Notes: generated by a model from the letters alone, not told the origin. A DNA stretch of 64,000 bases from Ligilactobacillus sp. WC1T17 (GCA_900110005.1 FOCC01000005.1:62001-126000); one strand, 5' to 3'; counted from the first letter of the stretch, positions 33,249 to 43,236 are shown. Numbers and translations are program-made.

Positions 33249-34508
33249 TTATTTTAATTGTTCAATTTGCTTACCTGACAAATTTTGCCATTTTTGACTA
33301 TAGAAGTAAGCGTGCAAATGGTACTTAGGTACTTGATAAGTTTGCGCCATAAAGGGTTTGACCTGTTGATCCAAAGCCAGCCAGCCGCGCCAGCCTAAAT
33401 GAATGGTATCTTGCATATAATATTTTTGATAATTCGTCGACAAATCGCAAATATTATTAAACCCTTGTGTTTTTAATTGGTAAGTAATCTTTTGGTTAAA
33501 CCGCTGGAGCATTGCAGCCGACAACCCCGTATAGGCCATCCATTTAGCATTCACCGGCGGAATAACAAATAACACCTGCATCTTGTTTTGCTTGAATTGC
33601 TGCAAAACCAACTCAAAATCGGCAAATTCAACGGATTGCGTATAATCAAAAGCCGCTTGTTTTCCCTTTAGTCTTTGATAGTTATCCTTGAGCTTCTTAT
33701 TCCAAAAAGTGTGCGACACTTCAAAAGGATTGCCCGAAGTATGTTTTTGGCCTAAGGTCTTAGCCGTTTGATCTAATGAAGCTAAATTATACTTATCCGG
33801 TAGTAAAGCTGTCTTTTTTTGGATTAATTTAGTTCGGTTTTTAATCTTCAAATTGGAAAACATCACATCTTCATGTGTTAATTCGTGCTTTTTATAAATC
33901 AGATAATTTTTAGTCGCCCAATCCAGTTTTTGCCCTTTAGCCTTGGCCTCAAGCGCTTTTTTCAGCCACTGATCAGAAATATCTGTCAGTGAAAGCACCC
34001 GTTTAGCTGCATAACGGGTAGCCGGCGCATCTTTAGTTTGCAAAATGAAATCGACGACTTGCAAGTTGGAATAATAGTAGCCAAAAGCATTTTTATCACA
34101 TCCTTGTTTCACAAACCACTGTGGCGAAATAATAAAGACAGCCTTTTTGCCCTGCAGACTTGCGTTAGCCGGTTGCATCGAAAAATAATGCGACAACGAC
34201 TGGGTCCCAGCTGTTCCCAGCAAAAAAGGCTGGTAAGGCCGGTGATATTTGGCTGCTAAAATAGACGGATGCAGCGGATCAAAGCGTGATAATTCAGAGG
34301 AACCGAAAAAAGGGACATATTGGCCGCTAAAAGCCTGCTGCTTAAGCGCTCCGCCTTTAAAAACATTTGCTGCCTGCGAAGAGGCTGCCTGCTGTAACGT
34401 CTTTTTTGAATATTTAATTTTAGTCAAGAAAGGTGAGCCCAAAAAAAGCAGCAGCAGCATGCCTGCACACAAAGCCGGCCCAAAAATTAACCATAATTTC
34501 TTTTTCAT
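33249..34508 (-). CDS. dltD: D-alanyl transfer protein DltD
   Basis: The 419-residue protein has an N-terminal membrane anchor and an extracytoplasmic SGNH-like domain: GSSELSRFDPLHPS near the start (catalytic Ser) and a C-terminal DTIHLGWRGW (Asp and His). DltD transfers D-alanine to teichoic acid at the cell surface, lowering negative charge. Last gene of dltXABCD, one base after dltC. Confidence 0.95.
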   Translation of the reverse strand: MKKKLWLIFGPALCAGMLLLLFLGSPFLTKIKYSKKTLQQAASSQAANVFKGGALKQQAFSGQYVPFFGSSELSRFDPLHPSILAAKYHRPYQPFLLGTAGTQSLSHYFSMQPANASLQGKKAVFIISPQWFVKQGCDKNAFGYYYSNLQVVDFILQTKDAPATRYAAKRVLSLTDISDQWLKKALEAKAKGQKLDWATKNYLIYKKHELTHEDVMFSNLKIKNRTKLIQKKTALLPDKYNLASLDQTAKTLGQKHTSGNPFEVSHTFWNKKLKDNYQRLKGKQAAFDYTQSVEFADFELVLQQFKQNKMQVLFVIPPVNAKWMAYTGLSAAMLQRFNQKITYQLKTQGFNNICDLSTNYQKYYMQDTIHLGWRGWLALDQQVKPFMAQTYQVPKYHLHAYFYSQKWQNLSGKQIEQLK

Positions 34509-34509
34509 C

Positions 34510-34740
34510 TTAACTTAAACGCTCAACTTGCTTAATAATCTTGTTAGGTGTATCCCAAGCACTGCGGTCAAATTCTGAAACAGGCACTTCAATCCCACAT
34601 TGGCTTTGCAATTCTAATAGCAACTGTACCGTTGCCATTGAATCTAAAAGTCCGGTTTCAAATAAGTTGAGGTCGAGATTATTTCTGACTTCATCACTTG
34701 CCGTTAAATCTTCTAAAATATCTAAAATTGTTGTTTGCAT
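34510..34740 (-). CDS. dltC: D-alanyl carrier protein DltC
   Basis: The 76-residue acyl-carrier-like protein has the phosphopantetheine Ser in [10 protein letters not shown] (about residue 35). It receives D-alanine from DltA and interacts with DltB at the membrane. Normal length; 18 bases after dltB. Confidence 0.95.
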   Translation of the reverse strand: MQTTILDILEDLTASDEVRNNLDLNLFETGLLDSMATVQLLLELQSQCGIEVPVSEFDRSAWDTPNKIIKQVERLS

Positions 34741-34758
34741 AATTTTTTATCTCCTAAT

Positions 34759-35943
34759 TTAAAAAAATAATTTATCTAAAAAGCCTGAAAAAATTAAAAA
34801 TGACAGGCACACAGTATTAAAAGTTATGACCACACCCAAGGCTTTGGTCGCCTTATTATGCGGCAGGCGGTGCTTTTTCTTAAACCTAAGCCACATATCG
34901 CAAATGATAATCGCTAAAGCATGATACAAACCATACACAATATAATACCAAGTCAAACCATGCCAAAAACCCATGATTAAAAAGAGAACCAAATATCCCA
35001 CTTGTGAAATTAAGATCCGGTCTTGGAGCAGCTTATTTTTCATGACAAAAAAAACAAAGCGCATATAAATATAATCTCTAAACCAAAATGATAAAGACAT
35101 GTGCCAACGATTCCAAAATTCTTTGATATTAGGCGCTAAAAAAGGCTTATTGAAGTTAATCGGCGTCTTAACTCCCATAAAATAGCTGATACCGACCGCA
35201 AATAAACTATAACCGGCAAAATCAAAGAACAAATCCATAGCATAAACATACATATATAGCACCAGCCACCAGGAAAATCCACCATGAGCTAAGGCTAAAT
35301 GCCCAACTTGCGGCAGCCAAACCGTGCCGAAAAGATAAGCCAAAATAAATTTATATAAAAAACCTAAAAAGATGTTGTGTACGCCTTTTTCCAGCATTTC
35401 CAAATACTCATCTTTTGAAACCACGGTTTGATAATCGCTTAAAAACCGCCGGTAACGATCAATTGGTCCTGACGAAATCGTGGGGAAAAATAAAATGAAG
35501 TGCACCAATTCAAAGAATTTAAGCTCCTTAATCGCACCATCCCGAATTTCCATTACAATCCCGACAACCTTAAATGTTAAATAACTGATCCCCAAAAAGC
35601 CTAATAATGAAGCCTTGCCAAAGATAAAAGGTGTCAATTTAACCATGACCAGCGGTGCTATGGCCAAAGCGACCGCAGCCGTAAATATCCAGCCCGAATT
35701 ATGCTTTTGCCGGTAATGCAGATAAAGGTATAACAAAGCGACTTCAAAAATAACATAGGCGACTAAAGCCAAACCCTGATGGTATTTTTCAGCACCAAAA
35801 GTAAGCAGTAAGAAAGCCAAAGATAAGCCCGTTTCATATAAACGCCAGCGCTTACCTCTTAAAAGGCCAATCATCAGCGGAATTAGTCCGCCTATCAGCC
35901 ACACAAAATAAGTTGGATTTTGATAAGGCTGCAGATTAGGCAT
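34759..35943 (-). CDS. dltB: D-alanyl lipoteichoic acid acyltransferase DltB (MBOAT)
   Basis: The 394-residue integral membrane MBOAT protein has many hydrophobic segments and the family signature FWNRWHMSLSFWFRDY, plus the active-site His in MGFWHGLTWYY. It passes D-alanine from DltC across the membrane. It overlaps dltA by eight bases. Confidence 0.95.
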   Translation of the reverse strand: MPNLQPYQNPTYFVWLIGGLIPLMIGLLRGKRWRLYETGLSLAFLLLTFGAEKYHQGLALVAYVIFEVALLYLYLHYRQKHNSGWIFTAAVALAIAPLVMVKLTPFIFGKASLLGFLGISYLTFKVVGIVMEIRDGAIKELKFFELVHFILFFPTISSGPIDRYRRFLSDYQTVVSKDEYLEMLEKGVHNIFLGFLYKFILAYLFGTVWLPQVGHLALAHGGFSWWLVLYMYVYAMDLFFDFAGYSLFAVGISYFMGVKTPINFNKPFLAPNIKEFWNRWHMSLSFWFRDYIYMRFVFFVMKNKLLQDRILISQVGYLVLFLIMGFWHGLTWYYIVYGLYHALAIIICDMWLRFKKKHRLPHNKATKALGVVITFNTVCLSFLIFSGFLDKLFF

Positions 35944-37459
35944 CCCCGTTGACCTCCTTTAAGAGGAGTTTACGGTTAACCTTGCCATTTGGCGTCAAAG
36001 GCAATTCATCAACATACACAAAACGGTTAGGCATCATGTAAGGCATCATCACAGCTTTCAACTCCTGCTTAATAGCTTGGGTTAATTGAAAATTACTGGT
36101 AAAATGATGGTTTTCAGCTTTGACATAAGCAATTAATTGGCTGACCTTATGATTTTGATCATATTTTGGTACAGCAGCGGCTTTATTCACAAAACTAACC
36201 CGGCTTAAGCATTGATCAACATCTTCTAATTCAATGCGGTAACCATGCAGTTTGATCTGAAAATCTTTGCGTCCGGCATATAGCAGTTGTCCTTTAGCAT
36301 CAAAGCGGCCTAAATCACCGGTTTTATAAGCTGGGCGTCCTTGGTAGGTTAAAAAGGTCTGTCTGGTTTTAAGCGGATTATTTAAATATCCCTTGGAAAC
36401 ACCGCCGCCGACAATCACAATTTCACCTGTCTGCCCTAAAGCAACGTCCTTTCCATCATCATCTAACAAGACTATCTGCGCATCATCTTTGCAAATGCCG
36501 ATTGGCAAGCGGGGATAGGCGTCTAAAATATCTTGGGTAATTTCAACTTGAGTTACGGCTACGGTTGCTTCCGTAGGGCCGTAGGTATTGTAGATTTTAG
36601 CGCTGGGAAAGCGGGTTTTTAATTTTTGCGCCGTCGCATGCGTTAATTCTTCGCCGCAAAACAGAAAATAGTTTAAATCAGGCAGCTTTTGCGCATTAAA
36701 ATCTGGATTTATGAGGCAAATATCGGCAAATGACGGTGTCGAAACCCACGTATTAAGTTTTAACTGCGGCAGCCAGCTGAAGAGGTCTTTAAAATTAGCC
36801 GTCACATCTTTAGGTAAAACCGCTAATTTACCACCGTTAACCAAGGTTGGATAAAGATCCATTACTGAAAGGTCAAAGGAATAAGGCGCCTGTGACAGGC
36901 TAGTTTGACTGAAAGCCTTGGGGAAAGTCTGATTCATCCACGTGATAAAACTTAATAAGTTATCATGGCTGATTTGGACCCCTTTAGGCTGGCCGGTGGT
37001 TCCGGAAGTAAAGATGATATAAAAAATATCTTGATTGCTGACATAAGTACTGACATCTGCCACCGCTTTAGTATTATTCATTTGTGCCTTTAAAGCTGCT
37101 TGTTCCATAACCAAAAGATCAAGGTCTATTTCAGGCAGCGTTTCTAAAGCTAAACAAGCGGCCGGCTTGGCAATTTCAGCAATAACCTTCAGCCGGTCCA
37201 AAGATGAGTTGACATCAACCGGAATATAAGCGTGGCCGGCTTTGACAACTGCTAAAAAAGTCACCAGCACATCAAATTTTTGTCCTCCATAAACAATCAC
37301 CGGACCTTCTTTAGGTAAGGTCTGCTTTAAATAATTGCTTAACGCATCAGATTTAGTTTTTAATTCCTGATAAGTATGGGTGCTTCCAAGATAGTCGTAG
37401 CAAATGCGGTCTGGATAGGTTTTTGCCACCTGATCAATTTGTTCAATAATATTTTGCAT
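35936..37459 (-). CDS. dltA: D-alanine--D-alanyl carrier protein ligase DltA
   Basis: The 507-residue adenylating enzyme has IIFTSGTTGQPKGVQ (P-loop), YNTYGPTEATVA, YKTGDLGRFD and a catalytic Lys in LPLTPNGKVNRK. It activates D-Ala with ATP and loads DltC. Starts 12 bases after dltX. Confidence 0.96.
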   Translation of the reverse strand: MQNIIEQIDQVAKTYPDRICYDYLGSTHTYQELKTKSDALSNYLKQTLPKEGPVIVYGGQKFDVLVTFLAVVKAGHAYIPVDVNSSLDRLKVIAEIAKPAACLALETLPEIDLDLLVMEQAALKAQMNNTKAVADVSTYVSNQDIFYIIFTSGTTGQPKGVQISHDNLLSFITWMNQTFPKAFSQTSLSQAPYSFDLSVMDLYPTLVNGGKLAVLPKDVTANFKDLFSWLPQLKLNTWVSTPSFADICLINPDFNAQKLPDLNYFLFCGEELTHATAQKLKTRFPSAKIYNTYGPTEATVAVTQVEITQDILDAYPRLPIGICKDDAQIVLLDDDGKDVALGQTGEIVIVGGGVSKGYLNNPLKTRQTFLTYQGRPAYKTGDLGRFDAKGQLLYAGRKDFQIKLHGYRIELEDVDQCLSRVSFVNKAAAVPKYDQNHKVSQLIAYVKAENHHFTSNFQLTQAIKQELKAVMMPYMMPNRFVYVDELPLTPNGKVNRKLLLKEVNGDA

Positions 37460-37471
37460 TTTCTCTTCTCC

Positions 37472-37609
37472 TTAGAATTCGTTGTAGATGAAATGAGGCT
37501 GATTAATCCCGCTATAGCTGTATAAGTACAGCAAGGCAAATAAAATTCCAAAATAAAAAATGGTTTTTAAAATAAAACTGAGATAAATATTATCCTTTAA
37601 ATGTTTCAT
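37472..37609 (-). CDS. dltX: DltX, small membrane protein of the dlt operon
   Basis: The 45-residue protein MKHLKDNIYLSFILKTIFYF has one transmembrane helix and a conserved-type C-terminus ending PHFIYNEF, as known for DltX, which acts with DltD in D-alanyl transfer. AGGAGGAAA precedes ATG codons at 37612 and 37609; the second has better spacing. It heads the operon, as usual. Confidence 0.88.
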   Translation of the reverse strand: MKHLKDNIYLSFILKTIFYFGILFALLYLYSYSGINQPHFIYNEF

Positions 37610-37720
37610 CATTTTCCTCCTAATCAACACTACATCCATCATTTTAGGGGACAATTCTTAATAGAATCTGAAATCTTCCGCTAAAATCACTAAAAAAGAG
37701 TTAAGCTCTCAAGATAAAAT

Positions 37721-37749
37721 AAAAAAGCCTGCTTTATCAGCAGGTTTTT
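37721..37749 (-). terminator. Terminator of the ECF transporter operon
   Basis: CCTGC/GCAGG stem with T run in minus orientation next to the stop at 37748. Confidence 0.7.
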
Positions 37750-38404
37750 ACCATAAATTCAAAAAATTACTTCCTATTAGTAAAAGAAAAATAAGTCCAG
37801 CCAAGAGCCACTGCCTTTTAGGCAGATAATCGTATTGAACATGCGTCCGCACATTTAAAGCATCAAATCCCTGAGCTGTCGTAGCTTGGGCCAAGTCATC
37901 AGCCAGACTTAGCGCATAAACAATAATTTTGACATAGAGTTTAGGATTTAAGACACTGGCCGATTTATGCTTCAGCAAAAAAGCATAGCGGATTCGGCGC
38001 CATTCCGCTCGAATATGACCAGCCATATTTAACGCTGCCAGCAAGCCGTACATAAAATGTTCCGGTAAATGCAAATGATCCCTTAAATTAGCTAAAATTT
38101 TTTCCAGCGTATACGGCAGCAGTAAAATCAAAGCCAAAAAAAGATACGCTTCCGCCCGACTAGCATAAATCAAAGCTGCATGCCAGTTATCCTGACGGGC
38201 ATACAAATACTGCGACCAGCCGGTTCCCAAAACAAGCGGAGCTGACCATAGCAGTGCAAGCATAATTTTCTTAAGCGCCGCTTTTTTTAGGCTTAAAAAA
38301 ACGATACAGCCCAAAATAATACTTAAGTTAACCCAAACACTTTTTTCAAACGCTAAATCTAAGCCAAAAGTACACATTATCACAAAAATTACCGCTGGAT
38401 TCAT
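37748..38404 (-). CDS. ykoC: ECF transporter transmembrane (T) component, YkoC-like
   Basis: The 218-residue CbiQ/EcfT-family protein has about five hydrophobic segments and the coupling motifs near AAHIRAEWRRIRYAFLL and TTAQGFDALN that touch the ATPase. Together with the overlapping ATPase and S component it forms a dedicated (group I) ECF importer. It overlaps the ATPase gene by four bases. Confidence 0.85.
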   Translation of the reverse strand: MNPAVIFVIMCTFGLDLAFEKSVWVNLSIILGCIVFLSLKKAALKKIMLALLWSAPLVLGTGWSQYLYARQDNWHAALIYASRAEAYLFLALILLLPYTLEKILANLRDHLHLPEHFMYGLLAALNMAGHIRAEWRRIRYAFLLKHKSASVLNPKLYVKIIVYALSLADDLAQATTAQGFDALNVRTHVQYDYLPKRQWLLAGLIFLLLIGSNFLNLW

Positions 38405-39774
38405 CGTCTCACCTCAACTAGCTGCTTATTTTGCAAGCGTAATTCATAAGCAATATATCCATTTAATAGATAACGCTGGTGTGACACCATTAAGCATTCT
38501 AAATTTAAATCCTTAACTGTTTGCGCTAAATTTTCCAGTACCACCGCATAAGATCGATAATCAAGCCCAGCTAACGGCTCATCCAACAGCAAAACAGGCG
38601 GAGCCAGTACCAGCAGCAGTAGCAGCTGCAGCTTTTTTTGCTGGCCACCTGACAGTTGGTAAACTGATTGCTTTAACACACCCGTTAAATTTAGTTTCCG
38701 GGTTAACTGGTCCACTTGAGCTTTGGTCCAATAGTCAGGATGTTGGCTGTTTTTCTGGGCCAGCGCAATTTCATCTTGCACCAAGATTTCGGTAAATTGC
38801 TCTTCAGCCTGTTGAAAACCTAATCCCACGATTTGTGCCCATTTTTTCAGCTTCCTTTTACGGGCAACCCGTCCGTCATAATAAATGTTTCCCTGGTAAG
38901 CGTTAAGTTGGCTCAAAGCCGCTAGTAGAGTGGACTTCCCGCTGCCATTTGGTCCTGATAATAAACCAATTTGGCCTTTAGCCAGGCTAAAAGAAGCCTC
39001 TAAAAGCAGCACTTGGCTGGGATTTTTTACACTGAGGCATTCTGCTTTAAATTTAGACACAGCTTTTTGAGGCAGTGTAAAGTTTTCCACAGGTGGATAA
39101 CTTTTTAAATGAGTTGTCTTTAATCCCGTGGAAGTAAATTCATAAACAAAGTCCGCCAGGCCCTGGTAGCCATTTTGATCATGATCGCAAATCACAAAGC
39201 TTATTTTTTGCTTCTTTAAATCCTTAATCAATTCCAATAGTTCTGCCCGACTTTTGGCATCAATATTTGCGAAGGGTTCATCCAATAAAATTAACGAACT
39301 TCTTTGACAATAAATTTGCGCTAACGCAACTTTTTGCTGCTCTCCTCCAGATAAGGTCTGGACGGGCTGGTGTCTTTTTTTTTGTAAATTAAACTTCACC
39401 AGCGCTTCTTCTAAGCGACTCCAAATGACGTCTGGTGCCAGCTGCAGATTTTCTAAGCCAAACAGCAGCTGGTCTTCGACTGTCTTCATGGCAAAACTGC
39501 GGCTAGGATTTTGCATCAAATAGCCTATTTGGGCCGCCAATTCATTTTTAGGCACTCTATCAAGCGCTTGATGTTCCAATAAAACTTCACCTGTAAGCGT
39601 CCCGCCATAGGTTGGCAGAAGGCCACACATAATTTTCAGCAGGGTCGTTTTGCCTGAACCACTCTTTCCAGTAATCAGCGTCACTCCAGCCTGGACTTGG
39701 TATGAAAAATTCTCTAAAAGAAATGACCCTTGCCGATAAGCAAAGGTCACCTGATTCAACGTTAAATTAATCAC
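38401..39774 (-). CDS. ykoD: ECF transporter ATPase with two fused ABC domains, YkoD-like
   Basis: Two ABC domains lie in one 457-residue chain: Walker A GKSGSGKTT and GPNGSGKST, signatures LSGGEQQKVA and LSGGQQKKL, and LLDEP Walker B in both. The fused arrangement is that of YkoD-type ECF ATPases rather than separate EcfA1/EcfA2. Overlaps both neighbours (8 and 4 bases), indicating tight co-translation. Confidence 0.9.
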   Translation of the reverse strand: MINLTLNQVTFAYRQGSFLLENFSYQVQAGVTLITGKSGSGKTTLLKIMCGLLPTYGGTLTGEVLLEHQALDRVPKNELAAQIGYLMQNPSRSFAMKTVEDQLLFGLENLQLAPDVIWSRLEEALVKFNLQKKRHQPVQTLSGGEQQKVALAQIYCQRSSLILLDEPFANIDAKSRAELLELIKDLKKQKISFVICDHDQNGYQGLADFVYEFTSTGLKTTHLKSYPPVENFTLPQKAVSKFKAECLSVKNPSQVLLLEASFSLAKGQIGLLSGPNGSGKSTLLAALSQLNAYQGNIYYDGRVARKRKLKKWAQIVGLGFQQAEEQFTEILVQDEIALAQKNSQHPDYWTKAQVDQLTRKLNLTGVLKQSVYQLSGGQQKKLQLLLLLVLAPPVLLLDEPLAGLDYRSYAVVLENLAQTVKDLNLECLMVSHQRYLLNGYIAYELRLQNKQLVEVRR

Positions 39775-40333
39775 GGGTTAAAATACCTGCTCTTTCCACA
39801 AGTTTGTCGATAAAATAGACTAACACCCCAGCAAAAAGCGTAATTGATACCACCCGAATTGCAAATAATACCATCAAAGTACTCAAACTATATTCGATGT
39901 AGCCGGATTGGAATAAATCCCACAAAAAAGTGATGATACTTTCAAATATGACCATGCTGGCCAAACTTCTAATCCCATAATCGCGGTAACCTGTTGAAGC
40001 AAAGCCCAATTCAGAGCCTACACCTTGAATAAGGCCTGACAACAAATTGGCCGCACCCCAGCTGGAAAAAAGCACCATTTCAACCGTGGCAGCTAATAAT
40101 TCACCTACCACTGAAGCGCCTTTTTTATGCAGCAACATACTAGCCAGTGGTCCGGCCATCAGCCAAACCCCTAAAGTAGCATCATTTGCAAAAACTTTGA
40201 GCGGGGTTGCCGCTAACGCGTAATAGACAAAACTCCACAATTGATAAATAATGCCAAAGAAAATCCCGATTAAAGCAATAAAAATGACATCTTTCAGCGA
40301 CCAAAGCGACCGCTTTTTTTGATCAATCTGCAT
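39767..40333 (-). CDS. ykoE: ECF substrate-binding (S) component, YkoE family (thiamine precursor)
   Basis: The 188-residue membrane protein has about five to six helices and YkoE-type features (SLKDVIFIALIGIFFGIIYQ near the N-terminus, GASVVGELLAATVEM in the middle). YkoE is believed to import hydroxymethylpyrimidine or a thiamine-related compound, which agrees with the TPP riboswitch directly upstream. The start ATG 40333 is seven bases after a GGGGG Shine-Dalgarno that is part of a hairpin. Confidence 0.88.
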   Translation of the reverse strand: MQIDQKKRSLWSLKDVIFIALIGIFFGIIYQLWSFVYYALAATPLKVFANDATLGVWLMAGPLASMLLHKKGASVVGELLAATVEMVLFSSWGAANLLSGLIQGVGSELGFASTGYRDYGIRSLASMVIFESIITFLWDLFQSGYIEYSLSTLMVLFAIRVVSITLFAGVLVYFIDKLVERAGILTRD

Positions 40334-40340
40334 AAAATAA

Positions 40341-40361
40341 CCCCCTCTATCTACTCGGGGG
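40341..40361 (-). promoter_or_regulatory. Hairpin hiding the ykoE Shine-Dalgarno
   Basis: CCCCC and GGGGG (plus strand GGGGG 40357-40361 and CCCCC 40341-40345) pair around an 11-base loop. The GGGGG arm is the ribosome-binding site of ykoE. The CCCC arm could alternatively pair with GGG of the aptamer's 3' strand, so ligand binding could switch translation. Confidence 0.6.
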
Positions 40362-40369
40362 ACTATGAC

Positions 40370-40443
40370 TAAACTCCCTGCGCTAGCATTACCTAGATCA
40401 GGTCAATGGGTCTTTCTCAGCCATGTGGCACCCCAGTAGTTTA
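40370..40443 (-). promoter_or_regulatory. TPP riboswitch
   Basis: On the minus strand P1 is TAAACT/AGTTTA. Between them are GGGGTGCC, GGCTGAGAAAGACCC and the thi-box stretch ACCTGATCTAGGTAATGC followed by GCGCAGGGA, all near-invariant in TPP (THI element) aptamers. It precedes ykoEDC, so high thiamine diphosphate should repress the transporter. Confidence 0.96.
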
Positions 40444-40585
40444 CGCCTTCATTATAACAACTTTTGCTATTTTTGTAAAAAAAATACGACCTTTTTTTAA
40501 ATATTTTTCTACGTGGTCATTAAACTTTCTATAATTATTTTCTCATGGTATACTAGTCTAAATTAAACCTAAAGGAGGCCTTTTT

Positions 40586-42391
40586 GTGTCATTACCAAAA
40601 AGAAAAGACGTTGACCAAAATTTAACCTGGGATGTGACCGCCATCTATCCTGATGATGCAGCCTTTTATGCTGATTTAACCACAGCCCAAAACTTAGCTT
40701 TGGACTTTGTCAAAAACTACCAGGGCAAGTTAACCGACGCCAAAACCATTGTTCAAAGTTTTAAACCCTTGGAAGTAATTTTAACAAAATTATCCTGGTT
40801 AGATCATTATGCTTTCTTGCAACAAGCCAGCGATATGACCGATGAGCATTTCAACCAGCTTTTGCGAGACGTTTCCGCTGCAAGTGCTAAAATCGAAGCT
40901 GACTTAACCTTTTTCAATAATGAAGTTATGCAAAATGACACCAAAGTTTTAGATGAAGTTCAAGCTTTGGCACCAGCCTACGCTAACTTGACCCGTCACT
41001 GGAAAAAAGACAAAAAACATCTATTAAGTCCCAAAGTTGAAAAGGCTTTGGCCTCTTTATCTCCGGTCTTAAATGGTCAAGAAGGCCTTTATACCACTGC
41101 CAGAGCAGCTGATTTTTCCATGGAAGACTTTGAAATTGACGGCAAAAAGTATCCTATGTCATTTGTCCTTTACGAAAATACTTACCAATATCATAAAGAT
41201 CCGCGGGTAAGACATACGGCTCACAAGATTTTTTCCAACGTCTTGCGCCAACATCAAAATACCATTGCAGCCAACTACTATAATCATGTCTTAAAAGAAA
41301 AAACTATTGCTACCATGCGCGGCTTTGATTCTGTCATTGACTACCTTTTAAGCTCACAAGAAGTTACCCGTGACATGTTTGACCGCCAAATTGACCTGAT
41401 TATCAATGAATTAGGTCCTATTATGCAAAAGTATATGAAGCTGATTCAAAAAGAACGCGGCCTTGATAAGATGGTCTATTCTGACTTGCAAATCGACTTA
41501 GATCCTGATTTTGCTTTGGAAATTAACTTAAAAGATGCGCCCCAATATGTTAAAGGCGCCCTGGCACCGCTGGGTGAAGACTATTATGCAGCTATCAAAA
41601 ATGCCTTCAAAGATCGCTGGATTGACTTCCCCGTTAATGCCGGCAAAGAATCAGGCGGTTTTGAAACCACGCCTTATGGCTTGCATCCTTATATTTTAAT
41701 GTCTTGGACTGGTGTTTTGCCTGACATCTACACCTTAGTGCATGAATTGGGTCACGCTGGCAACTTCATCTCCATCAACAAACACAATCCGATTTTAGCC
41801 GGTGAACCATCACTTTACCTGATTGAATCACCATCGACATTCAATGAACTGTTGATGACTCATTATTTGGAAAAGCAAAGCTCTGATCCACGTAAACTGC
41901 GCTTTGCTTACACAACCATGATGACCAATACTTATTTCCACAACTTCATCACCCACCTCTTAGAAGCTGCTTTCCAGCGTGAGGTTTACAAATTGATCGA
42001 TGCCGGTCAAGGCTTTGATGGACAAAAATTGACTGAAATCAAGATGTCCGTCCAAAAGAAATTCTGGGGCGATGCTGTGGACATCGATGAAGATGCCGGT
42101 CTCACCTGGATGCGTCAAAGCCACTACTACATGGGGCTTTACTCTTATTCTTATTCAGCTGGTTTAACCATCTCCACTCAAGCCTACCTGCGCTTCTTAA
42201 AAGAAGGCCAGCCGGAAATTGACCGCTGGTTGGAATATATTTCCTTAGGCGATCAAAAGACGCCACTGGAAGCTGCTAAAGTTGCCGGCGTTGATGTCTC
42301 CTCAGCCGAACCATTGAAGAATACGATTGCCTTTTTAGGTGAAACAGTCGATAAGATTTGCGCTTTGACCGCTGAACTTAACCAAAAATAA
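40586..42391 (+). CDS. pepF: Oligoendopeptidase F
   Basis: The 601-residue M3-family zinc metallopeptidase has LVHELGHAGNF (HExxH, about residue 387) and a downstream Glu in PSTFNELLM. It cuts medium-size peptides in the cytoplasm. The start is GTG 40586, with AAAGGAGG upstream; a TATACT -10 lies near 40548. Own terminator follows. Confidence 0.94.
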   Translation: MSLPKRKDVDQNLTWDVTAIYPDDAAFYADLTTAQNLALDFVKNYQGKLTDAKTIVQSFKPLEVILTKLSWLDHYAFLQQASDMTDEHFNQLLRDVSAASAKIEADLTFFNNEVMQNDTKVLDEVQALAPAYANLTRHWKKDKKHLLSPKVEKALASLSPVLNGQEGLYTTARAADFSMEDFEIDGKKYPMSFVLYENTYQYHKDPRVRHTAHKIFSNVLRQHQNTIAANYYNHVLKEKTIATMRGFDSVIDYLLSSQEVTRDMFDRQIDLIINELGPIMQKYMKLIQKERGLDKMVYSDLQIDLDPDFALEINLKDAPQYVKGALAPLGEDYYAAIKNAFKDRWIDFPVNAGKESGGFETTPYGLHPYILMSWTGVLPDIYTLVHELGHAGNFISINKHNPILAGEPSLYLIESPSTFNELLMTHYLEKQSSDPRKLRFAYTTMMTNTYFHNFITHLLEAAFQREVYKLIDAGQGFDGQKLTEIKMSVQKKFWGDAVDIDEDAGLTWMRQSHYYMGLYSYSYSAGLTISTQAYLRFLKEGQPEIDRWLEYISLGDQKTPLEAAKVAGVDVSSAEPLKNTIAFLGETVDKICALTAELNQK

Positions 42392-42394
42392 AGA

Positions 42395-42424
42395 AAGGCA
42401 GGATTTAAATCCTGCCTTTTTAAA
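42395..42424 (+). terminator. pepF terminator
   Basis: AAAGGCAGGATTT/AAATCCTGCCTTT stem with T run. Confidence 0.9.
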
Positions 42425-42430
42425 AAGGCA

Positions 42431-42458
42431 AAAAGCCGCTGTAACAGCGGCTTTTTTT
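42431..42458 (-). terminator. gpmA terminator
   Basis: AAAGCCGCTG/CAGCGGCTTT stem with T/A runs, immediately beside the pepF terminator. Confidence 0.88.
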
Positions 42459-42473
42459 ACATCAAAATTAAGC

Positions 42474-43160
42474 TTAAAGCTTTTCTTTTGAAACGATGTT
42501 GAGCTTGGAATCCAAGTCGTAAACAACTGGTTGACCAGTAGCCATTTCAACATTCATGATGTCTTCATCAGAGATGTTTTCGATGTACTTAGTCAAAGCG
42601 CGAAGTGAGTTACCGTGTGCAGCCACGATAACGTTCTTGCCAGCCAACAAGTCTGGAGCGATGTGATCTTCCCAGAATGGAATAACACGTTCCAAAGTAA
42701 CTTTCAAGTTTTCACCACCAGGAACGATGCGTGGGTCAAGGTTTGCGTAACGACGATCGTTTGCTGCAGAACCTTCATCATCAGCACTCAAAAGTGGAGG
42801 CAATACATCGTATGAACGACGCCAGATGTGAACTTGTTCATCACCGAATTTTTCAGCTGCTTCAGCCTTGTTTTGACCTTGTAAAGCACCGTAGTGACGT
42901 TCGTTAAGACGCCATGTCTTTGTTTCAGGAATCCAAAGTTGGCCTGATTCTTCAAGCGCAAAGTGGAGAGTCTTGATGGCACGTGTCAAGACAGAAGTGT
43001 AGGCTTGGTCGAATTCGATACCAGCTTCTTTAAGCTTACGACCAGCTTCCTTAGCTTCTTCTTCACCTTTTTCGCTCAAGTTAACGTCAACCCAGCCAGT
43101 GAACAAGTTCTTCAAGTTCCATTCACTTTGACCGTGACGGATAAATACTAATTTTGACAT
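42474..43160 (-). CDS. gpmA: 2,3-bisphosphoglycerate-dependent phosphoglycerate mutase
   Basis: The 228-residue glycolytic enzyme has the phospho-His motif [10 protein letters not shown] at the N-terminus, RHYGALQG, and a second His in [11 protein letters not shown]. Codon use is strongly optimised, as for a highly expressed gene. Monocistronic. Confidence 0.97.
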   Translation of the reverse strand: MSKLVFIRHGQSEWNLKNLFTGWVDVNLSEKGEEEAKEAGRKLKEAGIEFDQAYTSVLTRAIKTLHFALEESGQLWIPETKTWRLNERHYGALQGQNKAEAAEKFGDEQVHIWRRSYDVLPPLLSADDEGSAANDRRYANLDPRIVPGGENLKVTLERVIPFWEDHIAPDLLAGKNVIVAAHGNSLRALTKYIENISDEDIMNVEMATGQPVVYDLDSKLNIVSKEKL

Positions 43161-43236
43161 TTAGCACAAACCTCTTTCTTAGAATTATGATACAAACATA
43201 TTTTACACTGAAACACCAAAAATTGGTAGCTTTTAG

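Noticed and set aside
40586-40590. TTG at 40584 as pepF start
   Set aside because: It is out of frame with the protein; GTG 40586 has the proper RBS spacing.
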